Origin: a virus
Strand: one strand, 5' to 3'
Virus record (IMG/VR): IMGVR_UViG_3300035698_007257
Span: 1-38,027 of that record
Length of the DNA stretch: 38,027 nt
The notes below the pieces were generated by a model. It worked only from the letters and a program-made list of their open reading frames with translations, ran no database searches and was not told the DNA's origin. How positions within the stretch are numbered: position 1 is the stretch's first letter; every line of letters starts with the position of its first letter. The position numbers and the translations under genes were made by a program. This document shows positions 6,623-14,485 of the stretch, piece after piece.

Positions 6623-7354
6623 ATGGTAAAGAAAAGCAATAAGTTTAAAAAGAAAACGGTACTGATTATATCAGATATGCAAATGCCGTTTCATCATGAA
6701 GATGCTTTTGATTTCTTAGTAGCAGTTAAGAAGAAGTTTAAACCTACACATGTTGTAAACATTGGGGATATAACAGATTCACACTGTCTTAATAATTGGG
6801 GAATAGATGTAGATGGCTTAAGTGCTACTGATGAAATTCAGCAGATGCAAGAAGGTGTCGGACGGTTAGCTAAGATGTTCCCTAAGATGGATGTCTTAAC
6901 TTCGAATCACGACTTACGTATATATAGAGCTGCAGCTAGAGCAGGCTTACCTAAACATTTTATTAAGGATTATCATGACTGGATGGGCTGTCCTAAAGGT
7001 TGGGTTTTTCATGATGAATTAGTTATTGATGATGTAATTTATACACACGGTGATGAAAGAGGAACTGGTGGATCTAGAGCTACAATCAATAGACCTATGC
7101 ACTATGGTAAATCTTCTGTTGCAGGACACTTACACTCTCAAGCTAATATTACATATTCAGCTAGTAGAAGTAGTTTATTCTTTGGTATGCAAGTCGGCTG
7201 TCTGATTGACTACAAAACATATGCATTTAATTATGCTAGAAAAGATTTGAAGAAACCTATATTAGCAATTGGTATTGTTAAAAACGGAATACCTTTGTTA
7301 GTACCTATGCTGCTAGATGAAGAAGGTAGATGGGTTAAGACTTTAAATATATAA
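6623..7354 (+). CDS. Calcineurin-like metallophosphoesterase
   Basis: A 243-residue cytoplasmic protein with the metal-binding motifs of this superfamily in order: D18-x-Q20 with H24 (SDMQMPFH), GD at 48-49 (NIGDITDSH), N95-H96-D97, H142 (YTHGDE) and G168-H-L-H171. The first motif has Gln where the classic motif has His (D-x-H), as in many phage members. Such enzymes hydrolyse phosphodiesters or phosphomonoesters of nucleotides or nucleic acid ends; the substrate here cannot be read from sequence. It lies between the protease block and the DNA polymerase, so a role in nucleic acid processing is plausible. Confidence 0.82.
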   Translation: MVKKSNKFKKKTVLIISDMQMPFHHEDAFDFLVAVKKKFKPTHVVNIGDITDSHCLNNWGIDVDGLSATDEIQQMQEGVGRLAKMFPKMDVLTSNHDLRIYRAAARAGLPKHFIKDYHDWMGCPKGWVFHDELVIDDVIYTHGDERGTGGSRATINRPMHYGKSSVAGHLHSQANITYSASRSSLFFGMQVGCLIDYKTYAFNYARKDLKKPILAIGIVKNGIPLLVPMLLDEEGRWVKTLNI

Positions 7355-7374
7355 ATACCACATGAAGGAGATAG

Positions 7375-7692
7375 ATGATGAAATATAATTTACCTCATAT
7401 GTGTGCTACACTCCTATTGAGCTTATTCGTATGTCTACCCAGTCATGCAGAATCGGCCCAACCGGTTTCCTATTCAACAGAGCAGTTAGTAGATTGTAAT
7501 GATATAGGAACCTTACGAGATCGTCAGTATAAATTAATACGGCGAGCACAGCATATTGAAAAAAGATCACGTCGATTCATTCACTTAGATATCGGATATT
7601 CAAAAGTTGAAAGAAGTCGAGCAAGATGGTTAAGAAAGAGAGCAAGATTAATAGAAGAGAAAATACAAGTTCTCAATAGGCGATGCAACTAA
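7375..7692 (+). CDS. Small secreted basic protein with two cysteines
   Basis: A 105-residue protein with a clear signal peptide: a hydrophobic core (about 9-22) and a predicted cut after SHA at residue 25. The mature part is about 80 residues, strongly basic and helical (many Arg/Lys, with RSRARWLRKRARLIEEK) and has one cysteine near its start (VDCND) and one as the second-last residue, well placed for a disulfide that would tie the ends together. I do not recognise a family. Export plus a cysteine pair makes it a possible client of the phage DsbD/thioredoxin pair. The start is one of two adjacent ATGs after AAGGAGAT. Confidence 0.75.
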   Translation: MMKYNLPHMCATLLLSLFVCLPSHAESAQPVSYSTEQLVDCNDIGTLRDRQYKLIRRAQHIEKRSRRFIHLDIGYSKVERSRARWLRKRARLIEEKIQVLNRRCN

Positions 7693-7718
7693 ACTATAAA
7701 GAGAGGGAGATATATTAT

Positions 7719-9827
7719 ATGCCTAATACAATTCTGATAGGTTTCGATACTGAGACTCATCTATTCAGTTATCCGGATAAGGTTAATCCCCCGGGTGTCT
7801 GTCTAGCGTTAACAGTAAAAGCACAACACTCTGGGCTATTCCAGGGTGCTCCCTATTCTGATAAGCATGAAGGCCATGTGTCAGCTCTATATAATTTTGA
7901 TGATAAAGCTAAAGATATACTATTAAAACTTTTACGTAATCCTAATGTTAAACTTATAGCACATAATGCAGCATTTGATTTACATATTATTAAACAACTT
8001 GGTGATGAAGTAACTACAGCTGTATGGGAAGCTTTGGCTAAAGGTCGTATTAGTTGTACTATGATTAGGGAACAGATCTATGCCTTAGGTACTAGAGGAC
8101 ATTTGATGGGACATAGTTGTAGTCTAATCAATTGTTTAAAACGTTGGTGTAACATAAATTTGAACGCTGACCTTAAGACTGATATTAATGCTGTACGTTT
8201 TCAATATGAATCAGTAGAGAATATACCTGTGGCAGAATGGACACAAGAGTTTATAAAGTATGCTGTTGATGATGCTTACTATGCTCTTAAAGTGTGGAAA
8301 GCACAAGAGGCTAATAGAGCCCGTAGAGGACCTGGATCAATTAATCAGGAACCATTAAATGTGGCTAGTGCATATGCATTACGAGGAGCTGAGATAGCCG
8401 GCATTAAAACAGATGCTAAACAAGTACAGTTGCTAAAGGATAAATATAAACCTAAGCATGAGGCAGCTAGAGAACAATTACATAAGTATGGTTTAATTAG
8501 AGAGACAGGAACATTAGATAAGGGAGCTATCCAAGATCTAGTGGTTAGTATATGTGATGGTCTTAACCGTCCTATTAAAACTACGGAGACTGGAAAGCCT
8601 AGTACTGCCCGAGAGTTCTTAGCTTCTTTGGAATCTGATGATCCTCGTTACTTAGCATTAATGGATTATAGTGAAACATTAAAAGCTTGTACTACCTTTA
8701 TACCTCAGATGGATATCGATAGAATACACCCTAAGTTTAATAACATGGTAGATACATTACGTACATCTTGTCGTAGTAGTAACTATCATATATACGGCGG
8801 AGATAAAGCTAATGCTCTGACTAAGACTGGTAAACCTAAGAAGGTATTTGTGGATGCTATACCATCTACTAACTTCCAGCAGATCCCTAGAGATCCAGAC
8901 TTCAGAAAAGTATTTATACCAGAAGAAGGTATGATCTTTATTGATATTGATTATGCTAACCTTGAGTTTGTATGCGCCGCATCGCAGTTAGCTAAGAAGA
9001 CAGGGTGTGATGATCTACGAAAATTGTTAAACACCGGTTGTAATATTCATGATGCTTTATGTTCTAAAATTTATAATGATTTATTCGATGAAGATCTTAA
9101 AGAAGAGGATGCTGTAGCAGAACTAAAAGTTAATAAGAGATTAAAAGCTACTAGAGGATTATTAACAAAACAAATTAGTCTTGGTGTTGCTGGAGGATTA
9201 CAAACTAAAACTGCTTACGAAAACTTAAGTAAAGCTTTAGTTAGATTTTCTAGTGAGACTGGAGTGCCTATGGAAAAACTCAAAGGTCAAGTTACTATGG
9301 AGAGAGTTGATGCTTGGTTAGCTTATGCTCGAGATCGTTTTAAGGAATTTTCTTTATGGTTCGGAGCTAACGGTAGGTTGTGGGATTATAAGAAACATAA
9401 CCATTGGTTAGGATATGAAGGTGAAGTTGAAGGTGTATATCTTGCAGCTCGTAAGAAGAATCAAATTAGTAATGCCGTACTCATGCAGACTCCATCAGCT
9501 TTAGGAGCTAAGAGAGCACTCGTTAGTTTATATAGACAGTGTGAAGATCCAGCAATGAAATCTATATTGTACGGTTCTAAAGTACACGCTCTAGTACATG
9601 ATGAATTCTTAATGAGTTGTCCGAAAGATAAGATGGTTGAATGTAGAGATAAGATGGCCGAAACAATGTTAGACGCCATGCATACATTAATGCCGGATAT
9701 GAGAGTTGGTGTTGAAGCTAACGTTCAAGAGTACTGGTCTAAAGATAGTACTGAAGGTTACTCAGCTGTAGACTATTATAAGTTTAAAGGTGACACTATG
9801 AAATCATCAATTGACAAAGTAATATAG
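7719..9827 (+). CDS. Family A DNA polymerase with 3'-5' exonuclease domain
   Basis: This 702-residue replicative polymerase begins at 7719, after GAGAGGGAG; an in-frame ATG at 7683 lacks a good site and lies in the previous gene. The exonuclease motifs are intact: D10-x-E12 (GFDTET), AHNAAFD near 89 and YAVDDAYY near 186. Polymerase motif A is D411-Y-A-N-L-E416-F-V, motif B is TKQISLGVAGG (K484 to G493) and motif C is VHDE (H627-D628-E629). The two catalytic aspartates D411 and D628 are present. Motif B has Leu488 where E. coli Pol I has Phe762, and Gly492 where it has Tyr766; motif A has Val where Pol I has Arg712. It acts with the helicase, primase, SSB and exonuclease in this arm. Confidence 0.93.
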   Translation: MPNTILIGFDTETHLFSYPDKVNPPGVCLALTVKAQHSGLFQGAPYSDKHEGHVSALYNFDDKAKDILLKLLRNPNVKLIAHNAAFDLHIIKQLGDEVTTAVWEALAKGRISCTMIREQIYALGTRGHLMGHSCSLINCLKRWCNINLNADLKTDINAVRFQYESVENIPVAEWTQEFIKYAVDDAYYALKVWKAQEANRARRGPGSINQEPLNVASAYALRGAEIAGIKTDAKQVQLLKDKYKPKHEAAREQLHKYGLIRETGTLDKGAIQDLVVSICDGLNRPIKTTETGKPSTAREFLASLESDDPRYLALMDYSETLKACTTFIPQMDIDRIHPKFNNMVDTLRTSCRSSNYHIYGGDKANALTKTGKPKKVFVDAIPSTNFQQIPRDPDFRKVFIPEEGMIFIDIDYANLEFVCAASQLAKKTGCDDLRKLLNTGCNIHDALCSKIYNDLFDEDLKEEDAVAELKVNKRLKATRGLLTKQISLGVAGGLQTKTAYENLSKALVRFSSETGVPMEKLKGQVTMERVDAWLAYARDRFKEFSLWFGANGRLWDYKKHNHWLGYEGEVEGVYLAARKKNQISNAVLMQTPSALGAKRALVSLYRQCEDPAMKSILYGSKVHALVHDEFLMSCPKDKMVECRDKMAETMLDAMHTLMPDMRVGVEANVQEYWSKDSTEGYSAVDYYKFKGDTMKSSIDKVI

Positions 9828-9839
9828 AAATGTTATTAT
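9811..9839 (+). promoter_or_regulatory. Sigma70-type promoter, TTGACA-17-TATTAT
   Basis: TTGACA at 9811-9816 and TATTAT at 9834-9839 with a 17-base spacer. The -35 lies inside the last codons of the polymerase gene and the -10 merges with a short TTA/ATT triplet run. It serves the small genes from 9871 onward. Confidence 0.75.
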
Positions 9840-9870
9840 TATTATTAATAAGAGATAGGAGGTTATCTAT

Positions 9871-10122
9871 ATGGGAATATATGATGGGAATATACAAATA
9901 GTATTAGGGGGCGATGGTCCTGAAGATTTTGAAAACTGGGTTAAACAGAATCCAGAATCAGCTCAGCTTTACATAAATTCTATAAGGGCAGACTATGAAA
10001 GAACTTATTCCGAGTTAGCAATATTAAAAAAATTACAGAATAGTAGATTACTCAGAATAGAATTACTTGAAGGGTACTTAGATGAAGCCCTTAAAGAAGA
10101 CGGAGGTACAGACGATGAGTAA
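9871..10122 (+). CDS. Hypothetical protein, 83 aa, helical
   Basis: I do not recognise this protein. After a short N-terminal strand it is mostly helical (residues 28-75), with a heptad-like pattern in SELAILKKLQNSRLLRIELL that may form a coiled coil, and an acidic end (EDGGTDDE). It follows a strong AGGAGG ribosome site and its own promoter, and its last 8 bases overlap the next gene. Confidence 0.7.
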   Translation: MGIYDGNIQIVLGGDGPEDFENWVKQNPESAQLYINSIRADYERTYSELAILKKLQNSRLLRIELLEGYLDEALKEDGGTDDE

Positions 10123-10372
10123 TTTCCCTAAGTTCATACAAGAGATAGTAGGTATTAAGACAGAGGATGAACTAGAAGGTTTTCTCTCCACCTTATCTGA
10201 TTTAAGTTTAATACAATTAATAGAGAGTATCGAATCTGAGATAAGCTATGCAACTAAACGTGATGGTATATATACTATGTATCATTCTCAGAAGAAAGAG
10301 GCTTGGTCTGAATTTCTAAATTCCGTATTAACTATCAGCAAGTTAAATCCTAATGATGTAGATTTAAATTAA
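10115..10372 (+). CDS. Hypothetical protein, 85 aa
   Basis: The start at 10115 is preferred because it follows GGAGGTACAGACG and overlaps the previous stop by 8 bases; an upstream in-frame ATG at 10082 lies within the previous gene. The protein is helical and mildly acidic with no motif I recognise. It is one of a run of small early genes between polymerase and endonuclease. Confidence 0.65.
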   Translation: MSNFPKFIQEIVGIKTEDELEGFLSTLSDLSLIQLIESIESEISYATKRDGIYTMYHSQKKEAWSEFLNSVLTISKLNPNDVDLN

Positions 10373-10388
10373 CGGGGGTGATTCTTAA

Positions 10389-10694
10389 ATGAATGATGTA
10401 TTAAAAAAGAAGTTAGAGAAGGCAGCTATGCATTTACTACCTGGTAGTTCTTTAAAATCTATAGGTAGGGTATTAGGACATGGTGAAAGTAAACATGGTT
10501 TTGAGGCATGGAAGACTTATCCACCAGAAGTTTTTATTGGTGCTATAGGGAGACATCTAGCTGAAGTACTAGACAAACAAGTGGTAGATCCAGAATTTGG
10601 AGAGACTCATTTTGCACATATAGCAGCAAGCTGTCTATTTCTAGATTGGTTATATAAGAATGATCCGGATAGCTTTAAGAAATTTTTAAGTTAA
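10389..10694 (+). CDS. DUF5664-like protein (dATP/dGTP diphosphohydrolase N-terminal-like)
   Basis: A 101-residue helical protein resembling the DUF5664 domain found in many phages. The matching pattern is a GHGESKHGFEAWKTYPP segment (the family has a gly-x-x-lys-tyr-gly-x-x-x-trp turn), then IGAIGRHLAEVL, then DPEFGETHFAHIAASCLFL, with the conserved Arg-His and His-x-x-His positions expected in an all-alpha nucleotide pyrophosphohydrolase-like fold. Members are proposed to act on dNTPs, but activity is not established for most. No purZ-like gene is present, so I do not connect it with 2-aminoadenine DNA. A role in tuning nucleotide pools is inferred. Confidence 0.6.
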   Translation: MNDVLKKKLEKAAMHLLPGSSLKSIGRVLGHGESKHGFEAWKTYPPEVFIGAIGRHLAEVLDKQVVDPEFGETHFAHIAASCLFLDWLYKNDPDSFKKFLS

Positions 10695-10697
10695 TAG

Positions 10698-10726
10698 TTG
10701 ACATAAATTAATAAACTAGATATAAT
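10698..10726 (+). promoter_or_regulatory. Sigma70-type promoter, TTGACA-17-TATAAT
   Basis: TTGACA at 10698-10703 and TATAAT at 10721-10726, exact consensus with a 17-base spacer, in the gap before the gene at 10774. It should drive the last part of the rightward arm, including endonuclease I and the sigma-like factor. Confidence 0.92.
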
Positions 10727-10773
10727 TAAGATATAAGAGTAATTAACCTACTATGTTATAGGAGACATATATA

Positions 10774-10986
10774 ATGAGTAAGATTCATAAGAAAGATTTA
10801 TTAGATAAAATACAAAAGCTTGAAGGTTCTTTAAGTTTTATTCTTACCGTTTTAGATCAGCATCATATCCATCTTCGTGGTTTGGTGGAGATATTAGACA
10901 AACAAGGTCTATTACCACCTGAAGCATCCGAAGAAATAGTTGAGGCTAAAGCTAAAGCAGCAGCTGATGAACTAGAGGGAGAATAG
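10774..10986 (+). CDS. Small coiled-coil protein, 70 aa
   Basis: A helical protein with a likely coiled coil in the first half (KKDLLDKIQKLEGSLSFI) and an acidic alanine/glutamate-rich C terminus. It follows a TAGGAGACATATA ribosome site and a perfect promoter. I do not recognise a family. Confidence 0.7.
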   Translation: MSKIHKKDLLDKIQKLEGSLSFILTVLDQHHIHLRGLVEILDKQGLLPPEASEEIVEAKAKAAADELEGE

Positions 10987-10988
10987 AT

Positions 10989-11090
10989 GTGAGTGGGGAA
11001 GATAATGAGATTTCCAAAAGGATTAAAGAATTTAATGAGAAGGCAGCTAGGATAACCGGCGAGCTTTCCAAAATGAATGAAGATGAATAG
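10989..11090 (+). CDS. Small protein with GTG start, 33 aa
   Basis: This short frame begins at GTG 10989, which follows a GAGGGAGAA ribosome site, and fills an otherwise empty gap between two coupled genes. The product is a highly charged single helix (VSGEDNEISKRIKEF and onward). Its end overlaps the next gene. Support is limited to start context and spacing. Confidence 0.45.
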   Translation: MSGEDNEISKRIKEFNEKAARITGELSKMNEDE

Positions 11091-11328
11091 AGAAAAACAA
11101 AAGAAAAACACTTATGCTTTTAGAATATTAAAGGATGAAGAGGGATTCTGGGCTCAATGTCTAGAATGTCCCGTGTGTTTTACAGGTTGTGTAGAAGATC
11201 CCGCCGATCTAGAAGAGGTTATTAAAGAGATGGTTCTAATATATATGGGTAAGAGAGTTAAGATGGTCTCCGATAATGAACCTTGGGCAGCTGGAGAAAT
11301 AGTAAGATTCAAGAAGTTTGGTAAATAA
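11077..11328 (+). CDS. Small HicB-like-fold protein
   Basis: Up to 83 residues; the start is either 11077 or 11083, neither with a clear ribosome site, so coupling to the overlapping 10989 frame is likely. The pattern YAFRILKDEEGFWAQCLECP followed by a helix (DLEEVIKEMVLIYM) resembles the HicB-type partial RNase H-like fold (strand, turn with acidic-Gly-aromatic, strand, helix). No HicA toxin partner is visible, so it is not a toxin-antitoxin pair. It may be a small regulator; the fold call is weak. Confidence 0.5.
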   Translation: MKMNREKQKKNTYAFRILKDEEGFWAQCLECPVCFTGCVEDPADLEEVIKEMVLIYMGKRVKMVSDNEPWAAGEIVRFKKFGK

Positions 11329-11341
11329 AAGAGGAAGAAAA

Positions 11342-11509
11342 ATGACGAAGAGTCGAGAAGAAGCATTTGATAATGTACAGGCTTTAGCCGAATTGGAGAA
11401 GATTGTCCTTGGTCAGGATAGGAAGCCTGGTGACTTGGAAGAGTATCTAGTTAAACTGTTGTATAAATGTGAGGATAGAGGCGAAGAAGAAATAGATGAT
11501 GAAGCCTGA
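11342..11509 (+). CDS. Hypothetical acidic protein, 55 aa
   Basis: The start at 11342 follows AAAGAGGAAGAAAA; an earlier in-frame ATG at 11318 overlaps the previous gene. The product is a short acidic helical protein ending EEEIDDEA. The stop overlaps the first codons of the endonuclease gene by 14 bases, suggesting translational coupling. Confidence 0.6.
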   Translation: MTKSREEAFDNVQALAELEKIVLGQDRKPGDLEEYLVKLLYKCEDRGEEEIDDEA

Positions 11510-11933
11510 TAAACAAACTATAGTTGGTCTGAAGTATGGATTCCGAAGTGGGTCCGAAGTCGCATTAGCGAAGCAATTAACTATGGCGGATGTTAAATAT
11601 GAATATGAAGAACATGTTATCAACTGGGTAGAACCTGAGAAGAAGAGAAAGTATACTCCTGACTTTATATTACAGAAGTCCGATGGAACTCAAATGGTAA
11701 TAGAATGTAAAGGTCGTTGGGTGACGGCGGATAGACTTAAACATAAACACCTTAAGAAACAATATCCGGATCTCGACATTAGGTTTGTATTCGATAATCC
11801 TAAAGCAAAACTTTACAAAGGAAGTAAGACCACTTATGCGCAGTATTGTGATAAGCAAGGATTTACTTATTCTACTTTAAAAAAAGAAATCCCCGCCGAG
11901 TGGCTAAGGGAAATAAAAAATGAGGACATATAA
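11496..11933 (+). CDS. Endonuclease I, Holliday junction resolvase (T7 gp3-like)
   Basis: A 145-residue nuclease that in T7 cuts branched DNA, including four-way junctions, before packaging and helps break down host DNA. The PD-(D/E)xK site is complete: E21 (SGSEVALA), D56 (YTPDF), E70 and K72 (VIECKG), with GRWVTADRLKHK following as in T7 gp3. The later part (DIRFVF, then KLYKGSKTTYAQYC) also matches the family. The length equals the T7 protein (149). It lies in the rightward arm downstream of the promoter at 10698. Confidence 0.93.
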   Translation: MMKPDKQTIVGLKYGFRSGSEVALAKQLTMADVKYEYEEHVINWVEPEKKRKYTPDFILQKSDGTQMVIECKGRWVTADRLKHKHLKKQYPDLDIRFVFDNPKAKLYKGSKTTYAQYCDKQGFTYSTLKKEIPAEWLREIKNEDI

Positions 11934-11935
11934 AC

Positions 11936-12175
11936 ATGGAAATTTTGTACGTACTATTAGCTGCTTTAGTAGGTAGTGGATTATTATTTGTACTATATAA
12001 AAAATTAATAGCTATTCTAGAAAAGGCTATATTAAAATCTGAAAACACATTTGATGATATGTTATTACAGTTCAAACCTAAACTTGACGAGTTAGTTAAG
12101 AAGGGAGAAGTTGAATTGAAAGAACTATTAGAGAAGAAGATTAAGGATATAGAAGATTCTAAGGATATTAAATAA
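11936..12175 (+). CDS. Membrane-anchored coiled-coil protein, 79 aa
   Basis: One membrane span at about residues 3-22 (ILYVLLAALVGSGLLFVLYK) is followed by an amphipathic, charged helix to the end (KLDELVKKGEVELKELLEKK). This N-in or N-out single-span plus long helix layout is seen in some holins, spanin-like proteins and phage membrane scaffolds, and no choice can be made from sequence. It starts two bases after the endonuclease stop. Confidence 0.65.
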   Translation: MEILYVLLAALVGSGLLFVLYKKLIAILEKAILKSENTFDDMLLQFKPKLDELVKKGEVELKELLEKKIKDIEDSKDIK

Positions 12176-12277
12176 TAAAGAGTTTGAACCGACAAAGGAA
12201 TTCGCCCGCCCCATGACCTGAGTATGTCACAAAAAGACTCATCGTTTATGAAAAAGTTAAATTAGGAGATGACACTT

Positions 12278-12400
12278 ATGCTGAAAAGAAATTATCTAAA
12301 ACTCCCATATTTAACATCTTGGTTAGTAGCTAATACGGCGGAAGCTTATATCAAATTAAATTATATAAAACATATATTAGAGGTTAAGAAGAGATCATGA
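12278..12400 (+). CDS. Small protein, 40 aa
   Basis: The frame follows a TTAGGAGATGACACTT ribosome site and ends in an ATGA overlap with the next gene, which supports real translation. The product is basic with moderately hydrophobic stretches (KLPYLTSWLVANTAEAY) and no recognised family. About 100 bases of non-coding DNA precede it, with a short TGAC/GTCA inverted repeat near 12214-12229 but no convincing promoter. Confidence 0.55.
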   Translation: MLKRNYLKLPYLTSWLVANTAEAYIKLNYIKHILEVKKRS

Positions 12401-12831
12401 TTAGTTCAATAATATCCGGATTAACTAGTGCTTTAGTCGGCGCAATAAAAGATGCTATAATCTATAGGGGTAATACTAAGAGAATTAGAAAATATGTTAG
12501 ACAACAATTCTTTGCTCCTTATTTACACCTATTAGATAAGAGGCAGACAGCTGAGAAGATAGCAACTAATATGATTGATTATTTATTTATACCTGGTAAA
12601 GATGAGATATCTCTACTGAATGCTATAACCTGGATGTTAGTAGATAAAACTATATTAGATACTAAGAGAAGATTGTTAACAGAACACATAGAACGTTCAG
12701 CTATATTAATACAGGAGTTCGCTATAGTAGAAATTGATAATGATGACTTTGCTTATGTATTTGTTAAGGGTCGTAGAGAAATGGATAGATTCATAAAAGA
12801 TCTAATGACTGTAATAGGTACTAATACATGA
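12397..12831 (+). CDS. Hypothetical protein, 144 aa
   Basis: I do not recognise this protein. It begins with an amphipathic or weakly membrane-active helix (ISSIISGLTSALVGAIKDAI), then is basic and helical, ending with a beta-like segment (IVEIDNDDFAYVFV). Its start overlaps the preceding small gene (ATGA) and its end overlaps the sigma-like gene (ATGA), so the three are translated as a unit. Because it is coupled to the sigma-like factor it could act as its regulator or partner, which is inference from position only. Confidence 0.65.
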   Translation: MISSIISGLTSALVGAIKDAIIYRGNTKRIRKYVRQQFFAPYLHLLDKRQTAEKIATNMIDYLFIPGKDEISLLNAITWMLVDKTILDTKRRLLTEHIERSAILIQEFAIVEIDNDDFAYVFVKGRREMDRFIKDLMTVIGTNT

Positions 12832-13328
12832 GTAAAATAGATTTTGACCATTTTTGTTTTAACCATATAACTTATCTGTACAATTATTCTAAAAGTCAAC
12901 TAAAAAAATATAACCTTAGATCATTAGATTATAGGGATATAGTACATGATTGTCTAATAAAGACACGTAAAAAATTGGATGGTTTTGAGGGAACAGAGCA
13001 GAACTTTAGAACGTATACTTGTACTGCTATAACTAACCACTGTAAAGATTATCTGAGAAGCTACCGTAAACGAAAAGTTTGTCAGTGGGATGAAGATCTA
13101 AATACTTGTGAAATGGTAGATGAAGATGTTACAAGTGCAACTAAAGAATTACTAATAGAGTTGATGCATAAACTATCCTTCTATAACTCAAAGATTCTTA
13201 TACTAGTCTATTTAGGATTTACCAGAGCTGAGATATCTAATATAGTAGGTAAGTCATTAACTACAGTAGAATTGAGATTAAAAGAAGTTCGTAGAATAGC
13301 ACAGAGTCTAAAAGATATCATTCGATAA
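12828..13328 (+). CDS. ECF-like RNA polymerase sigma factor
   Basis: A 166-residue protein with a two-domain sigma layout. Region 2 is represented by DYRDIVHDCLIKTRKKLDGF (about 34-53) and the following FRTYTCTAITNHCKDYLRS, which has the aromatic/Arg-rich promoter-melting helix pattern. Region 4 is at about 113-160: LSFYNSKILILVYLGFTRAE followed by a helix-turn-helix with SNIVGKSLTTVELRLKEVRR. The segment between is a short acidic linker. It is the last gene of the rightward arm and ends two bases from the convergent virion operon, so it is made late in the early programme, as expected for a factor that switches on late genes. Family similarity is distant, hence moderate confidence. Confidence 0.68.
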   Translation: MSKIDFDHFCFNHITYLYNYSKSQLKKYNLRSLDYRDIVHDCLIKTRKKLDGFEGTEQNFRTYTCTAITNHCKDYLRSYRKRKVCQWDEDLNTCEMVDEDVTSATKELLIELMHKLSFYNSKILILVYLGFTRAEISNIVGKSLTTVELRLKEVRRIAQSLKDIIR

Positions 13329-13330
13329 TC

Positions 13331-13648
13331 TTATTTTAAACCTCTATACTTAAAGAATAATTCAGGAAGACTAGATACTTTATCGGCTGTATGTTTACTT
13401 TCATCATGTAATTCACGCTGTATAGTCTTTATCTGTATAAGAGTTCTACTCATATGATCTTCTCTAACAGCTTGAGCAGCTAAGATAGATTCTATAGTTC
13501 TGATGCGTTCTATAATAATAATTAAATGTTTCAGATTTTCTTCTTTGTTTACAGTCTGTTTTTTACCTTTAACGATAAATTTAATGGTCTCAGTAAGTGC
13601 ATAAATTACACCTACTAAAACACCTATAATTTCAGTTAGATTTTCCAT
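13331..13648 (-). CDS. Small membrane protein, candidate holin, last gene of virion operon
   Basis: The start at 13648 is chosen because it follows GGGAGGAATATAAGTGG and falls just after the upstream stop; an ATG at 13678 would overlap that gene. The 105-residue product has one membrane span at about 6-27 (IIGVLVGVIYALTETIKFIV), a basic stretch, then a coiled-coil-like helix. A single-span protein as the terminal late gene is a typical site for lysis genes, so holin or spanin is a reasonable guess, unsupported by similarity. It converges on the sigma-like gene with only two bases between the stops and no visible terminator. Confidence 0.6.
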   Translation of the reverse strand: MENLTEIIGVLVGVIYALTETIKFIVKGKKQTVNKEENLKHLIIIIERIRTIESILAAQAVREDHMSRTLIQIKTIQRELHDESKHTADKVSSLPELFFKYRGLK

Positions 13649-13652
13649 CCAC

Positions 13653-14477
<825 letters not shown>

Positions 14478-14485
14478 ACCGATAC

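Noticed and set aside
7683-7718. Upstream start for the DNA polymerase at 7683
   Set aside because: It overlaps the end of the previous gene and has no ribosome site. The ATG at 7719 follows GAGAGGGAG and places the exonuclease motif near the N terminus, as in relatives.
10389-10694. 2-aminoadenine (Z-DNA) genome suggested by the DUF5664-like protein and an unusual family A polymerase
   Set aside because: No PurZ-like or DatZ-like gene is present and DUF5664-type proteins occur in many ordinary phages.
11077-11328. HicA/HicB toxin-antitoxin pair
   Set aside because: Only a weak HicB-like fold is seen and no HicA-like double-stranded RNA-binding toxin lies next to it.
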